Shown in pieces: positions 1 to 8,415 of a stretch of 64,000 bases of DNA. Each line of letters begins with the position of its first letter. Position 1 is the stretch's first letter. Below the pieces are notes generated by a model. It made no database searches. It saw nothing but the letters and a program-made list of their open reading frames with translations, and was not told the DNA's origin. The translations under genes and the position numbers were made by a program. Origin of the DNA: Grimontia kaedaensis (GTDB taxonomy: Bacteria > Pseudomonadota > Gammaproteobacteria > Enterobacterales > Vibrionaceae); contig NZ_CP082275.1 of assembly GCF_023746615.1 (NCBI RefSeq), forward strand, positions 434,001 through 498,000, in the 5' to 3' direction.

Positions 1-1266
1 TCCGGTATTGGTGTAATACTTATACTGTTGCAAATTAGCCCGCTAATGGGGCAGGCAGCGCCTCCAGGCGGCGTGCTGGGAACGATTCAGGCATTGCCTG
101 AAACCGTCTCGAACCTTAGTTTCAAAGAGCTCTTCCTCGGCCTTCTGACACTGGGCATCCTGTTTTACTTTCCGAAAAAATACCGTAAGTACATTCCTGC
201 CCAGCTCGTTGCGCTGGTACTGGTAACCCTGTTATCTGTCATTTTCTTTGATATCGAGAGCATTCGCCGTATCGGTGAAATTCCAACAGGTTTACCGTCG
301 ATTGTGTTCCCGACTTTTACCCCAGAGCAGCTCACCACTATGGTGATTGATGCGCTGGTGCTGGGGACCTTGGGTTGTATCGATACGCTGCTGACGGCAG
401 TGATTGCAGACTCATTGACCCGGGAAGAGCACAACTCTGACAAAGAGCTTCGTGGTCAGGGCATTGCGAACATTATCTCGGGTATGTTCGGAGCGCTGCC
501 AGGAGCCGGTGCCACCATGGGTACCGTGGTGAACGTGCAAGTTGGCGCTCGATCTCCATTGGCAGGGATTGTTCGCGCCCTTATTCTCGCGGCAGTGGTA
601 TTGGTCGCGGGCTTTCTGACAGAGCCGATTCCAATGGCTGTGCTGGCCGGTATCGCACTCTATGTGGGTATTAACATTCTTGACTGGAGTTTCCTGCAGC
701 GTGCCCACAAAGTGAGTAAGCACCAAACGGCCATTATGTATGGCGTCATGGCGCTGACTGTTTTTGTCGACTTGATTGTTGCCGTCGGCTTGGGTGTTTT
801 CATTTCCAATGTGATCGTGATTGAAAGGCTCAGCCGAGAGCAGGCGAAGCAGGTGAAAGCCATCAGTGATGCGGATGAGGATGATGTTCCTCTAACAGAC
901 GAAGAGCGAGATTTATTAGATAATTCTGATGGAAAGGTGTTGTTTTTCTATCTCTCCGGCCCAATGATCTTCAGCGTGTCCAAAGCCATCTCCCGACAAC
1001 ACACCAGCATCGGCGATTATCGCGTCATGATTCTGGATTTGAGTGATGTGCCTCTGATTGACATGACAGTGGGTCTCGCGCTGGAAAACGCCATTGCCGA
1101 TGCCCGCGAAGCGAATTGCACTGTGTTCTTGCTCAGTCCTCATGAGCAGACCACAGAACAGCTAAAACGCCTTCATGTTGGCGACTGGGTCGCTGACACG
1201 CACATGTTCGACTCCCGTTACGACGCGCTCAATGCTGCCAAGCGGCTAACGGAAGTCATGCCATAA
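1..1266 (+). CDS. SulP family inorganic anion transporter (5' end outside window)
   Basis: This is an inner-membrane SulP/SLC26-type transporter for sulfate, bicarbonate or a similar anion. The reading frame is open from base 1, so the N-terminus lies outside the window; the TTG at 28 is internal. Seen: the family sequence GIGVI at the very start, several hydrophobic segments, the conserved stretch containing GALPGAGATMGT, and a cytoplasmic C-terminal STAS domain over roughly the last 120 residues (VLFFYLSGPMIFS onward, with LDLSDVPLIDMT at the usual STAS loop). The STAS loop has no DSxG serine. yadG follows after 17 bp. The substrate cannot be read from sequence; bicarbonate or sulfate are the family's usual ones. 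Confidence 0.9.
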   Translation, partial: SGIGVILILLQISPLMGQAAPPGGVLGTIQALPETVSNLSFKELFLGLLTLGILFYFPKKYRKYIPAQLVALVLVTLLSVIFFDIESIRRIGEIPTGLPSIVFPTFTPEQLTTMVIDALVLGTLGCIDTLLTAVIADSLTREEHNSDKELRGQGIANIISGMFGALPGAGATMGTVVNVQVGARSPLAGIVRALILAAVVLVAGFLTEPIPMAVLAGIALYVGINILDWSFLQRAHKVSKHQTAIMYGVMALTVFVDLIVAVGLGVFISNVIVIERLSREQAKQVKAISDADEDDVPLTDEERDLLDNSDGKVLFFYLSGPMIFSVSKAISRQHTSIGDYRVMILDLSDVPLIDMTVGLALENAIADAREANCTVFLLSPHEQTTEQLKRLHVGDWVADTHMFDSRYDALNAAKRLTEVMP

Positions 1267-1283
1267 AAGAATAAATAACACTT

Positions 1284-2207
1284 ATGAAAGCAATTGAAAT
1301 CGACAATCTGGTCAAGGTATATGGCACGGATGTCAAAGCGCTTAAAGGGGTGTCTTTATCGGTTGAGGAGGGCGATTTTTACGCCCTGCTTGGTCCTAAC
1401 GGTGCCGGAAAATCCACGACGATTGGGATCGTCAGCTCACTGGTTAACAAGACTTCCGGCAAGGTGAAGATTTTCGGTTACGACATCGACACCCAACTGG
1501 TCGAAGCAAAAAAACAAATTGGACTGGTGCCTCAGGAGTTTAACTTCAATCAGTTCGAGAAAGTGGAACAAATCGTTGTTAATCAGGCTGGGTACTACGG
1601 CGTAGAGCGTGAAGAAGCCAAGCGCCGCGCTAAAAAATACCTCACCCAGCTCGACCTTTGGGAGAAGCGCAACGAATCAGCCCGTAATCTTTCTGGTGGT
1701 ATGAAGCGCCGGCTGATGATTGCGCGCGCCCTGATGCACGAGCCAAAACTACTTATTCTTGATGAGCCTACAGCGGGTGTAGATATTGAACTGCGCCGCT
1801 CGATGTGGACTTTCCTGCAGGAAATCAACAAGCAGGGCATCACTATCATCCTGACCACCCACTATCTCGAAGAAGCGGAAATGCTATGTCGCAATATCGG
1901 CATCATCAACCGTGGTGAGCTGATTGAAGACACCTCGATGAAAGCGCTTTTGAAGAAACTGGACGTTGAAACCTTTGTTCTTGATTTGGCGCCGGACAGC
2001 TCAGTAAAAAGCTTGGAAGGCGTTCAGTGGGTGCAAGTCGATGACCACACACTGGAAGTTGATGTGCATAAGCACACTGGCCTGAACACTGTCTTTGAAC
2101 AGTTGACCGCGCAAGGTATCCAGGTGCTTTCGATGAGAAATAAAGCTAACCGATTGGAAGAGTTGTTCGTGACGCTGGTGCGCGAAAATGCGGAGGCCAA
2201 AGCATGA
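1284..2207 (+). CDS. yadG: ABC transporter ATP-binding protein YadG
   Basis: ATPase subunit of a YadGH-type ABC-2 exporter, 307 aa. Walker A GPNGAGKS lies at residues 37-44, the Q-loop Gln at 84, the signature LSGGM at 136-140, Walker B LLILDE at 156-161, and the H-loop His at 193. A C-terminal extension of about 90 residues is typical of ABC-2 exporter ATPases. The stop overlaps the yadH start by 4 bp (ATGA), so the two are translationally coupled. The ribosome-binding site is weak (A-rich leader). The transported substrate is unknown in the family. Confidence 0.93.
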   Translation: MKAIEIDNLVKVYGTDVKALKGVSLSVEEGDFYALLGPNGAGKSTTIGIVSSLVNKTSGKVKIFGYDIDTQLVEAKKQIGLVPQEFNFNQFEKVEQIVVNQAGYYGVEREEAKRRAKKYLTQLDLWEKRNESARNLSGGMKRRLMIARALMHEPKLLILDEPTAGVDIELRRSMWTFLQEINKQGITIILTTHYLEEAEMLCRNIGIINRGELIEDTSMKALLKKLDVETFVLDLAPDSSVKSLEGVQWVQVDDHTLEVDVHKHTGLNTVFEQLTAQGIQVLSMRNKANRLEELFVTLVRENAEAKA

Positions 2208-2974
2208 ATAAACTTTACTGGGTGGCTTTTAAAAGCCTCATCATCAAGGAAGTGACCCGCTTTACCCGTATCTGGGTACAAACGCTGGTGCCGCCTGCCA
2301 TTACCATGACCTTGTATTTCATCATCTTCGGTAATCTGATTGGCAGCCGGATTGGTGAAATGGGCGGTTTCAGTTACATGGCTTACATCGTACCGGGTCT
2401 TATCATGATGTCGGTGATCACCAACTCATACTCTAACGTGGCTTCTTCCTTTTTCAGTGCCAAAATGCACCGGAACATTGAAGAGCTTATGGTTGCGCCT
2501 GTACCGAACTACATCATGATCGCCGGTTATGTCGGCGGCGGTGTGGCAAGAGGCTTGGCGGTTGGGGTGATGGTCTCCATGGTGTCGCTGTTTTTTGTCG
2601 ACCTTAAAATTGCCCATCTCGGCGTGATTGTGGCCACGGTGTTCCTGACATCGGTGGTCTTTTCTCTGGGTGGATTGATCAATGCAGTATTTGCAAAAAG
2701 CTTTGATGACATCAGTATCATCCCTACCTTTGTACTGACACCGCTGACGTATCTGGGTGGGGTGTTTTATTCGCTCTCCCTGCTTTCTGAATTCTGGCAG
2801 GGCGTGTCGAAGCTGAACCCTATCGTCTACATGGTGAATGCTTTCCGTTACGGCTTTCTTGGTGTGTCTGATGTGAATATCGTGACGTCATTTGCGGTAC
2901 TAAGTTTGTTTGTCGTCGGACTTTACACGTTAGCGTGGTATCTCATTAGTCGTGGTATCGGCCTTCGAAGCTAA
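2204..2974 (+). CDS. yadH: ABC-2 type permease YadH
   Basis: Membrane subunit partnering the ATPase encoded just upstream, 256 aa. It has about six hydrophobic segments and the ABC-2 features PPAITMTLYF near residue 30 and the late TPLTYLGGVFY segment with a following NP motif (LNPIVYMVNAFRYG). The start overlaps the end of yadG. The pair probably exports a lipid-like or hydrophobic compound; this is inferred from the family only. A 162-bp palindromic repeat begins 10 bp after the stop. Confidence 0.93.
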   Translation: MNKLYWVAFKSLIIKEVTRFTRIWVQTLVPPAITMTLYFIIFGNLIGSRIGEMGGFSYMAYIVPGLIMMSVITNSYSNVASSFFSAKMHRNIEELMVAPVPNYIMIAGYVGGGVARGLAVGVMVSMVSLFFVDLKIAHLGVIVATVFLTSVVFSLGGLINAVFAKSFDDISIIPTFVLTPLTYLGGVFYSLSLLSEFWQGVSKLNPIVYMVNAFRYGFLGVSDVNIVTSFAVLSLFVVGLYTLAWYLISRGIGLRS

Positions 2975-2984
2975 GTGTTATACG

Positions 2985-3146
2985 ATACCAATCGTAGTAA
3001 ATATCTGCTCATCCTAGCTTGTTAAAATGCTCGATAACTGCGTTGAAAAGTTTGATTGTAGAGTTGCTACTTATCGAAACTTTTCGCCTTGCTCTTGAGC
3101 ATTTTTCCTACGCTATTTCTGAGCACCTACCTACTGTGATTGGTAT
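2985..3146 (+). repeat. 162-bp palindromic interspersed repeat, copy 1
   Basis: The terminal inverted repeats are ATACCAATC at 2985-2993 and GATTGGTAT at 3138-3146. Nested internal arms can pair: GCTCA with TGAGC, AAAATGCTC with GAGCATTTT, and GAAAAGTTT (3045-3053) with AAACTTTTC (3077-3085). The whole unit can therefore form one long imperfect hairpin. The same element occurs at 14570-14731 and, inverted, at 54373-54534, all exactly 162 bp. It contains no credible gene and resembles a MITE. I see no clear target-site duplication. Confidence 0.9.
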
Positions 3147-3152
3147 GAGTAT

Positions 3153-3179
3153 AAAAAAACCGCCTTCCGGCGGTTTTTT
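3153..3179. terminator. Bidirectional Rho-independent terminator (yadH / panC)
   Basis: The stem CCGCC/GGCGG has loop TTCC (3160-3173) and is flanked by an A-run on the left and a T-run on the right. It can terminate both yadH (plus) and panC (minus), which converge here. Confidence 0.85.
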
Positions 3180-3199
3180 ACTATCTGAATGCGAACGTA

Positions 3200-4078
3200 T
3201 TATTCTTCGCTGTCGTCAGCGACCTGTGGGGTCAAATCAACAGTAAGGTTGTCGATAAGTCGCACCTGGCTCAGGAAAGCAGCTGCCAGAATTACGGCTT
3301 TAGAAGTATGCTCGCTGATAGGTTGCAAGGTGTTGGCATCACGGATGAAAATCTCATCTGGCTCCAGACCCGCTGCGCGCAGTTGGTCGTTACCGTCCAG
3401 CACCAGTTCGCTGTAGTCGTTACGGCCACCACGCATTTGGCTACTGATCCAACGCAGGGTTTTTGCCAGCACGGGCGCACGTTGGCGCTCATCGACGGTC
3501 AAACGGGTATTACGGCTGCTCATGGCAAGTCCATCCATTTCACGCACTGTGGCAACAGGAATGATTTCGATAGGCAGGCAAAGATCGTCCACCATCTTTT
3601 TAATCACTGCCAGTTGCTGGAAGTCTTTCTCACCAAAGCAAGCAACATCCGGCTGAACCATATTGAACAGCTTGGAAACCACGGTTGCTACGCCTTTAAA
3701 GTGGCCTGGACGGGATGCGCCTTCAAGCACACCAGAAAGGCCCGGAACATCGACAAATGCGTGATTGTCCATGCCATTGGGGTACATGATGTCGGCGGTC
3801 GGGGTGAATACCACCTCAACCCCTTCCGTGTTCAGTTTGGCAATGTCTTCATCGAGCGTGCGAGGATACGCCGCCAAATCATCTGCTTTATCAAACTGCA
3901 TTGGGTTAACGAAGATGCTAACAACCACTACATCGGCATTCTCACGGGCTCTGCGAACCAGAGTGAGGTGACCGTCGTGCAGGTGACCCATGGTAGGGAC
4001 AAACGCAATGCGCAGGCCTTCACGGCGCCATTGCTGAACCTGTTCACGGAGTGGGGCAATCTCAGCGATTACTTGCAT
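3200..4078 (-). CDS. panC: Pantothenate synthetase PanC
   Basis: Condenses pantoate and beta-alanine with ATP to make pantothenate, in the cytoplasm. 292 aa, about 10 residues longer than usual because of an acidic C-terminal tail (DDSEE). The nucleotide-binding sequence PTMGHLHDGH at residues 28-37 holds the HIGH-like motif; VNPMQF (57-62), FGEKDFQQ (148-155) and the KMSKS-like MSSRN (186-190) are all present. It is the last gene of a minus-strand panB-panC pair with a 13-bp gap. panD is not in this cluster, unlike in E. coli. Confidence 0.97.
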   Translation of the reverse strand: MQVIAEIAPLREQVQQWRREGLRIAFVPTMGHLHDGHLTLVRRARENADVVVVSIFVNPMQFDKADDLAAYPRTLDEDIAKLNTEGVEVVFTPTADIMYPNGMDNHAFVDVPGLSGVLEGASRPGHFKGVATVVSKLFNMVQPDVACFGEKDFQQLAVIKKMVDDLCLPIEIIPVATVREMDGLAMSSRNTRLTVDERQRAPVLAKTLRWISSQMRGGRNDYSELVLDGNDQLRAAGLEPDEIFIRDANTLQPISEHTSKAVILAAAFLSQVRLIDNLTVDLTPQVADDSEE

Positions 4079-4091
4079 TTATCGGCATTCC

Positions 4092-4886
4092 TCAGTTAAA
4101 CGTCTGCTCTGGGCCAGGGAACTCGCCGCTTGCCACTTCTTCAATGTAACGGGATACAGCCAGACGCATGTCGCCCGTTTCTTTCAGGTAGTTTTTGGAA
4201 AAACGTGGGATGTAGTTAGCAGAGATGCCGAACATGTCGTGCATCACCAGAATCTGGCCATCCGTCGCATTACCTGCACCGATGCCGATCACGGGTACAC
4301 GGACAGCGTCAGTGATGCGTGCAGCCAGCGCTTTTGGCACACATTCCAGCAAAATGACCTGAGCACCGGCTTTTTCGAGTGCCAGTGCGTCTTGAACCAT
4401 TTGCTCTGCTTTTTCTTCTTCGCGGCCCTGAATTTTAAAGCCACCGAAGATATTAATAGATTGAGGAGTCAGGCCAAGGTGCGCACAAACAGGCACAGCG
4501 CGTTGGGTCAGCATGGTGATGGTATCAGCCAGCCAAGCGCCGCCTTCCACTTTCACCATGTTGGCACCTGCCTGCATCAGAACCGCTGCGTTCTTGCAGG
4601 CTTCTTCTGGCGTGGCAAATGACATAAATGGCATGTCGGCCATCAGAAGGCTATTTGGGCTCCCTGCGCGCACGCTGCGCGTGTGATAAGCGATTTCGTC
4701 AATCGTGACTGAAAGGGTGTCACTCTTTCCTTGCAAAACCATGCCCAGTGAGTCGCCAACCAGCAACACAGGCATTTCTTGCTCTTCAAATAATTGGGCA
4801 AAACTGGCGTCATAAGCAGTTGCCGAAGCAAATTTACGTCCTTCCTGCTTCCATGCCATTAAGGTACTAATCGTAATTTTTTTCAT
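4092..4886 (-). CDS. panB: 3-methyl-2-oxobutanoate hydroxymethyltransferase PanB
   Basis: Transfers a hydroxymethyl group from methylene-THF to alpha-ketoisovalerate, the first committed step to pantothenate. With the ATG at 4886 the protein is 264 aa, the usual length; a TTG 12 bp further upstream sits inside the ribosome-binding site GGGAGA and is rejected. Metal ligands D45, D84 and E114 and the catalytic glutamate in LLECVP (E180) are visible. It lies between folK and panC on the minus strand. Confidence 0.97.
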   Translation of the reverse strand: MKKITISTLMAWKQEGRKFASATAYDASFAQLFEEQEMPVLLVGDSLGMVLQGKSDTLSVTIDEIAYHTRSVRAGSPNSLLMADMPFMSFATPEEACKNAAVLMQAGANMVKVEGGAWLADTITMLTQRAVPVCAHLGLTPQSINIFGGFKIQGREEEKAEQMVQDALALEKAGAQVILLECVPKALAARITDAVRVPVIGIGAGNATDGQILVMHDMFGISANYIPRFSKNYLKETGDMRLAVSRYIEEVASGEFPGPEQTFN

Positions 4887-4936
4887 CTTGTCTCCCAAAC
4901 CCTGCTTGTTTTGTTTCGGTGCCTAGGCGGGTGTGC

Positions 4937-5419
4937 TTACGCGAGGGCAGTCAGGCCGTTTTTATCCGTGACGGCGACCAGCTCTGCGACAGCACTGCCA
5001 TCAGGCAGCTGCAAGTCAGGGGCTATTTCGGCGAGAGGGTAAAGCACGAATTCACGCACTTTCATCCCGTAGTGTGGAACGGTTAACCGTTCACTTTCCA
5101 GCTGGAGATCCCCATAGAGCAGGATATCCAAGTCCAGAGTTCGTGGTCCCCAGCGTTCTTCTTTACGCTCGCGGCCAAACTCCAGCTCAATGCGCTGTGT
5201 ATGATCAAGAAGATCTAACGGTTGAAGCTCGGTGTCAATGGCTGCAACCGCATTCACATAATCGGGCTGGTCGGCGGGACCCATCGGCTTACTGCTATAG
5301 AGCGAAGATGTACAGACAAAGCGGGTACCCGGCAGATGTTTCAGTGCCTCAATCGCATGTTGGGCTTTCTCTACCGGATGACCTAAGTTACTGCCTATAG
5401 CAATGTAAGCGCGGATCAT
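4937..5419 (-). CDS. folK: 6-hydroxymethyl-7,8-dihydropterin pyrophosphokinase FolK
   Basis: Catalyses pyrophosphoryl transfer from ATP to hydroxymethyldihydropterin in folate synthesis. 160 aa. The family signature RWGPRTLDLDILLYG spans residues 89-103 with the two Mg-binding aspartates D95 and D97. The N-terminal AIGSNLG is also typical. The start ATG overlaps the pcnB stop (ATGA), so translation is coupled to pcnB. Confidence 0.97.
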   Translation of the reverse strand: MIRAYIAIGSNLGHPVEKAQHAIEALKHLPGTRFVCTSSLYSSKPMGPADQPDYVNAVAAIDTELQPLDLLDHTQRIELEFGRERKEERWGPRTLDLDILLYGDLQLESERLTVPHYGMKVREFVLYPLAEIAPDLQLPDGSAVAELVAVTDKNGLTALA

Positions 5420-6819
5420 GATTCTGTATTCGACTTCGGTTTAGGCTTACGGCTGCGAGGCTTGGTTTTGCGGCGACGTCGGGTCTTTTTCGCTGCACTG
5501 GCCTTGTTCAGCACCTGTACCATGTCATGGCGATCGTCACGGTTCGCTCGTTGGAAGTCATCCCACCAAGTGGCGAGCTCTTCCAGTTGTCCACCTTCAA
5601 TCTTGCCGCGCATTTCAAGGAAATCGAACGCAGCGCGGAACTTGTTTTGTTCCAGCAGTTTGTAAGCGCGGTTGCCTGAGCGACGACTCAAGCGAAGCTG
5701 TAATTGCCAGATATCGCGGATCATCGCAGTGAAACGGCGTGGGATCGCGATGCTTTTCACCTGCTCATCCAGGATGTCATTAGCCGCGACCATAAAGGCG
5801 TCGTAGTAGCTAAGGCCACTTTCGAAGGCGATTTCTTCTGCGCGGGTCTCCAGCGGGTACCACAGCATAGCGGCATACATAAAGGCTGGATTGATGCGCT
5901 GGTCATTGGCGACGCGATCGTCGGTAGATTTCAGTACCAGCTCTAACATCTTCTCGCATTTACTGCTGCGATCTTCGGTGAAATGCTCGTCCAAAATCGG
6001 GAACAGTGGCGAAAAGAGGTTGTAGTCGCGCAGCAGGCGATAGGTATCCAAACCGTTGCCGGATTGCAAAAGCTTGAGACTTTCTTCAAACAGACGGGCG
6101 GCAGGAATATCACGAAGCAAATGAGCCAGCGCAGGAATTGGCGCCGCCGTTGCTTCGTTGATTTGCATGTCGAGCTTCGCGGCAAAGCGCACCGCACGCA
6201 GCATACGAACCGGGTCTTCACGGTAACGGGTTTCCGGATCGCCAATCAGGCGGATCACGCGGTTTTTCAGGTCTTCAACACCGCCTGCATAATCGCGTAC
6301 CGAGAAGTCATCAATGTTGTAGTAAAGGGCATTGACGGTGAAGTCACGGCGCTCTGCATCTTCATCGATGGTGCCGTAAACGTTGTCACGCAGCAGCATG
6401 CCGTCATTCGACTGGCTGGCGGACTTATCGCCTTTATCAGCGCCATGGTGACCACGGAAGGTCGCCACTTCAATCACGTCACGACCAAAGAGAATGTGTG
6501 CCAGACGGAAACGGCGGCCAACCAGGCGGCAGTTTCTGAACAGCTTGCGCACTTCTTCCGGCGTCGCGTTGGTCGCGATATCGAAATCTTTCGGCTGTTT
6601 ATTCAGCAGCAAATCACGCACACCACCACCAACGAGGTATGCTTCAAAGCCTGCTTTATTCAGGCGATAGAGCACCTTCAGCGCATTTTCGCTGATATCT
6701 TTTCTTGATATACCGTGCTCTTGGCGTGGAATAACTTCTAGCTTCAGGTCATCGATCGCGCGTGTTTTATTATCGCGATTCAATACCTTACGGCAAAAGC
6801 TGGTAACTCGATTAAAGAT
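5416..6819 (-). CDS. pcnB: Poly(A) polymerase I PcnB, probable AUC start
   Basis: Adds poly(A) tails to RNA 3' ends and so promotes decay. The nucleotidyltransferase core includes VGGGVRD and the DFD metal motif (KDFDIATNAT), followed by the RNA-binding region and a strongly basic C-terminal tail rich in KR. The first ordinary start is TTG at 6783, with a poor ribosome-binding site. The frame extends upstream to an in-frame TGA, and the extra residues (IFNRVTSFCRKVL) match my memory of the E. coli N-terminus (MFTRVANFCRKVL), which is translated from AUU. Here the matching codon is ATC at 6819-6817, with GAGGTGAG (6829-6822) directly upstream. The AUC start gives 467 aa; the TTG start would give 455 aa. 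Confidence 0.93.
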   Translation of the reverse strand: MFNRVTSFCRKVLNRDNKTRAIDDLKLEVIPRQEHGISRKDISENALKVLYRLNKAGFEAYLVGGGVRDLLLNKQPKDFDIATNATPEEVRKLFRNCRLVGRRFRLAHILFGRDVIEVATFRGHHGADKGDKSASQSNDGMLLRDNVYGTIDEDAERRDFTVNALYYNIDDFSVRDYAGGVEDLKNRVIRLIGDPETRYREDPVRMLRAVRFAAKLDMQINEATAAPIPALAHLLRDIPAARLFEESLKLLQSGNGLDTYRLLRDYNLFSPLFPILDEHFTEDRSSKCEKMLELVLKSTDDRVANDQRINPAFMYAAMLWYPLETRAEEIAFESGLSYYDAFMVAANDILDEQVKSIAIPRRFTAMIRDIWQLQLRLSRRSGNRAYKLLEQNKFRAAFDFLEMRGKIEGGQLEELATWWDDFQRANRDDRHDMVQVLNKASAAKKTRRRRKTKPRSRKPKPKSNTES

Positions 6820-6829
6820 AACTCACCTC
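6817..6829 (-). promoter_or_regulatory. Shine-Dalgarno plus AUC initiation site of pcnB
   Basis: GAGGTGAG (6829-6822 on the minus strand) is a perfect anti-16S match. It is followed by TT and then ATC at 6819-6817. An in-frame TGA inside the Shine-Dalgarno sequence blocks any longer protein. No ATG, GTG or TTG occurs in frame until 6783. Confidence 0.7.
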
Positions 6830-6887
6830 GTATCTGACAGGTCGGGCCATAAAAACGACGGCATATGATATATCACCGCTCCGTATT

Positions 6888-7760
6888 TTAGAAAGCTGTA
6901 ATCACTTCCGTCTCATTTGGCAGCTTGTTTATCTGCCAGTTTTTCTCGCCCCAAAGGAGCTGTTCTTCCACCGGAGCCCCCTGTAATTCAGCAGGAACAG
7001 GGTGCCCTAAAAATGCCAATGCAGCTTCAAGGGCGGGGCCAGGGTGGGTGTTGTCGATGGCCGGTGCATGGTTTTGCTTAGAAAGCTTATTACCGTCGGC
7101 GTTGAGTGCAAGTGGCAAGTGTAAATAACTCACCTGAGGTGCGCCCAGTTTTTGATAAAGAGAAACCTGTCTTCCCGTCGGCTCAATAAGATCCGCGCCA
7201 CGAACGACCTCGGTGACACCTTGATGAATATCGTCCATCACCACCGCCAGATTGTAGGCATAAAGCCCGTCACGGCGCTTAATAATGAAGTCTTCCGCTG
7301 CCATCGTAGGGTCGAGTGGCATCACGCCATGTTTGATATCGAAAAATTCTGTCACCGGGCTATCAATGTAGACACGAACAGCAGAGCCGTCAGCGTCCAG
7401 CATGCGGTGTCGGCAGGTGCCTGGGTAAATGCCACCGGCGTCTTTTATCTGGCGTCGGGTGCATTGACAGAAGTAGGCTTCACCGTTTCTTAGCCAGTGC
7501 TCGATCTGCGCTTGATACGCATCGTAGCGGTCATGCTGGTAAAGAATGCCGTCATCCCAATGAAGGCCGTAGGCGTCCAGTGTTTTAAGAATGGCATCAG
7601 CCGCCCCGGCGACTTCCCGCGGCGGATCGATATCTTCGATACGAACCAACCATTTACCTTGATGGGCTTTGGCCTGAAGGTAGCTTCCCAGCGCTGCCAC
7701 CAAGGACCCAAAATGCAGAGGGCCTGATGGCGAAGGGGCGAATCGCCCGACGTATTGCAT
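6888..7760 (-). CDS. gluQ: Glutamyl-Q tRNA(Asp) synthetase GluQRS
   Basis: Attaches glutamate to queuosine at position 34 of tRNA-Asp. It is a paralogue of the GluRS catalytic core without the anticodon-binding domain. 290 aa. The HIGH-like HFGS is at 16-19 in PSGPLHFGS. The zinc site is C98, C100, Y112 and C116, the arrangement known for E. coli GluQRS. The KMSKS-like KLSKQ lies in the second half. It sits between dksA and pcnB on the minus strand, with a terminator between it and dksA, so some transcription must start in that gap or read through. Confidence 0.96.
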   Translation of the reverse strand: MQYVGRFAPSPSGPLHFGSLVAALGSYLQAKAHQGKWLVRIEDIDPPREVAGAADAILKTLDAYGLHWDDGILYQHDRYDAYQAQIEHWLRNGEAYFCQCTRRQIKDAGGIYPGTCRHRMLDADGSAVRVYIDSPVTEFFDIKHGVMPLDPTMAAEDFIIKRRDGLYAYNLAVVMDDIHQGVTEVVRGADLIEPTGRQVSLYQKLGAPQVSYLHLPLALNADGNKLSKQNHAPAIDNTHPGPALEAALAFLGHPVPAELQGAPVEEQLLWGEKNWQINKLPNETEVITAF

Positions 7761-7781
7761 TTTCTGTTTCTCTGAAAAAGG

Positions 7782-7807
7782 AAAAAGGGAGCCTTAGCTC
7801 CCTTTTT
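7782..7807 (-). terminator. Rho-independent terminator after dksA
   Basis: An 11-bp stem AAAAAGGGAGC / GCTCCCTTTTT with loop CTTA lies in the dksA-gluQ gap. It probably tunes how much transcription reaches gluQ and pcnB. Confidence 0.8.
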
Positions 7808-7834
7808 GCCATGAATCTCGGTAAAGCGGTAGGC

Positions 7835-8284
7835 TTAGCCTGCCATTTGCTTTTCTTTGATTTCTGCAAGGGTTTTGCAGTCAATGCATAGATCCGCAGT
7901 AGGACGGGCTTCAAGGCGACGTACACCGATTTCAACACCACAAGAATCACAGAAACCGAAATCATCGTCTTCCAGACGCTGAAGGGTTTTGTCGATCTTC
8001 TTGATCAGCTTGCGTTCGCGGTCGCGGTTACGCAATTCCAGGCTGAATTCTTCTTCCTGTGCCGCACGGTCAACAGGATCTGGGAAATTAGCCGCTTCGT
8101 CTTGCATGTGATGTACAGTACGGTCAACTTCTTCCCTGAGTTGATTACGCCACGCTTGGAGGATTTTACGGAAATGATCAACTTGTTGATCATTCATGTA
8201 CTCCTCGCCAGCCTTCTCTTGGTAAGGTTCTAACCCGGCCGTAGCCAGGATGCCCAGCGATTTCTTTACTTTGCTCTCTGGCAT
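7835..8284 (-). CDS. dksA: RNA polymerase-binding transcription factor DksA
   Basis: Binds the RNA polymerase secondary channel and works with ppGpp in the stringent response. 149 aa from the ATG at 8284, preceded by AGGAG; a longer frame to 8323 lacks support. The coiled-coil tip motif FPDPVDRAA carries the two aspartates (D69 and D72 in this numbering). The C4 zinc finger is complete: C112, C115, C133, C136. This is a canonical DksA, not one of the cysteine-poor paralogues. Confidence 0.98.
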   Translation of the reverse strand: MPESKVKKSLGILATAGLEPYQEKAGEEYMNDQQVDHFRKILQAWRNQLREEVDRTVHHMQDEAANFPDPVDRAAQEEEFSLELRNRDRERKLIKKIDKTLQRLEDDDFGFCDSCGVEIGVRRLEARPTADLCIDCKTLAEIKEKQMAG

Positions 8285-8415
8285 TAAGCGTTCTCCTAAA
8301 TACACCCTGACCTGCTCGGTCAAAAGAGGGCGGTATCTATATCAGAAACCCTATAACGAGGCAATCTTTGTTTTTGCCTGTTGTCATCCCAGTGTGAAGA
8401 TGCCTACATTTTTTC

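Noticed and set aside
3019..3246. Short frame inside repeat copy 1
   Set aside because: It runs through the palindromic repeat and the terminator; the frame is not shared by the other repeat copies.
3308..4099. Long open frame antisense to panC
   Set aside because: It mirrors the codon structure of panC on the other strand, has no ribosome-binding site and no recognisable domain.
5983..6708. Long open frame antisense to pcnB
   Set aside because: pcnB is a clear conserved gene on the minus strand; the antisense frame shows no family motif.
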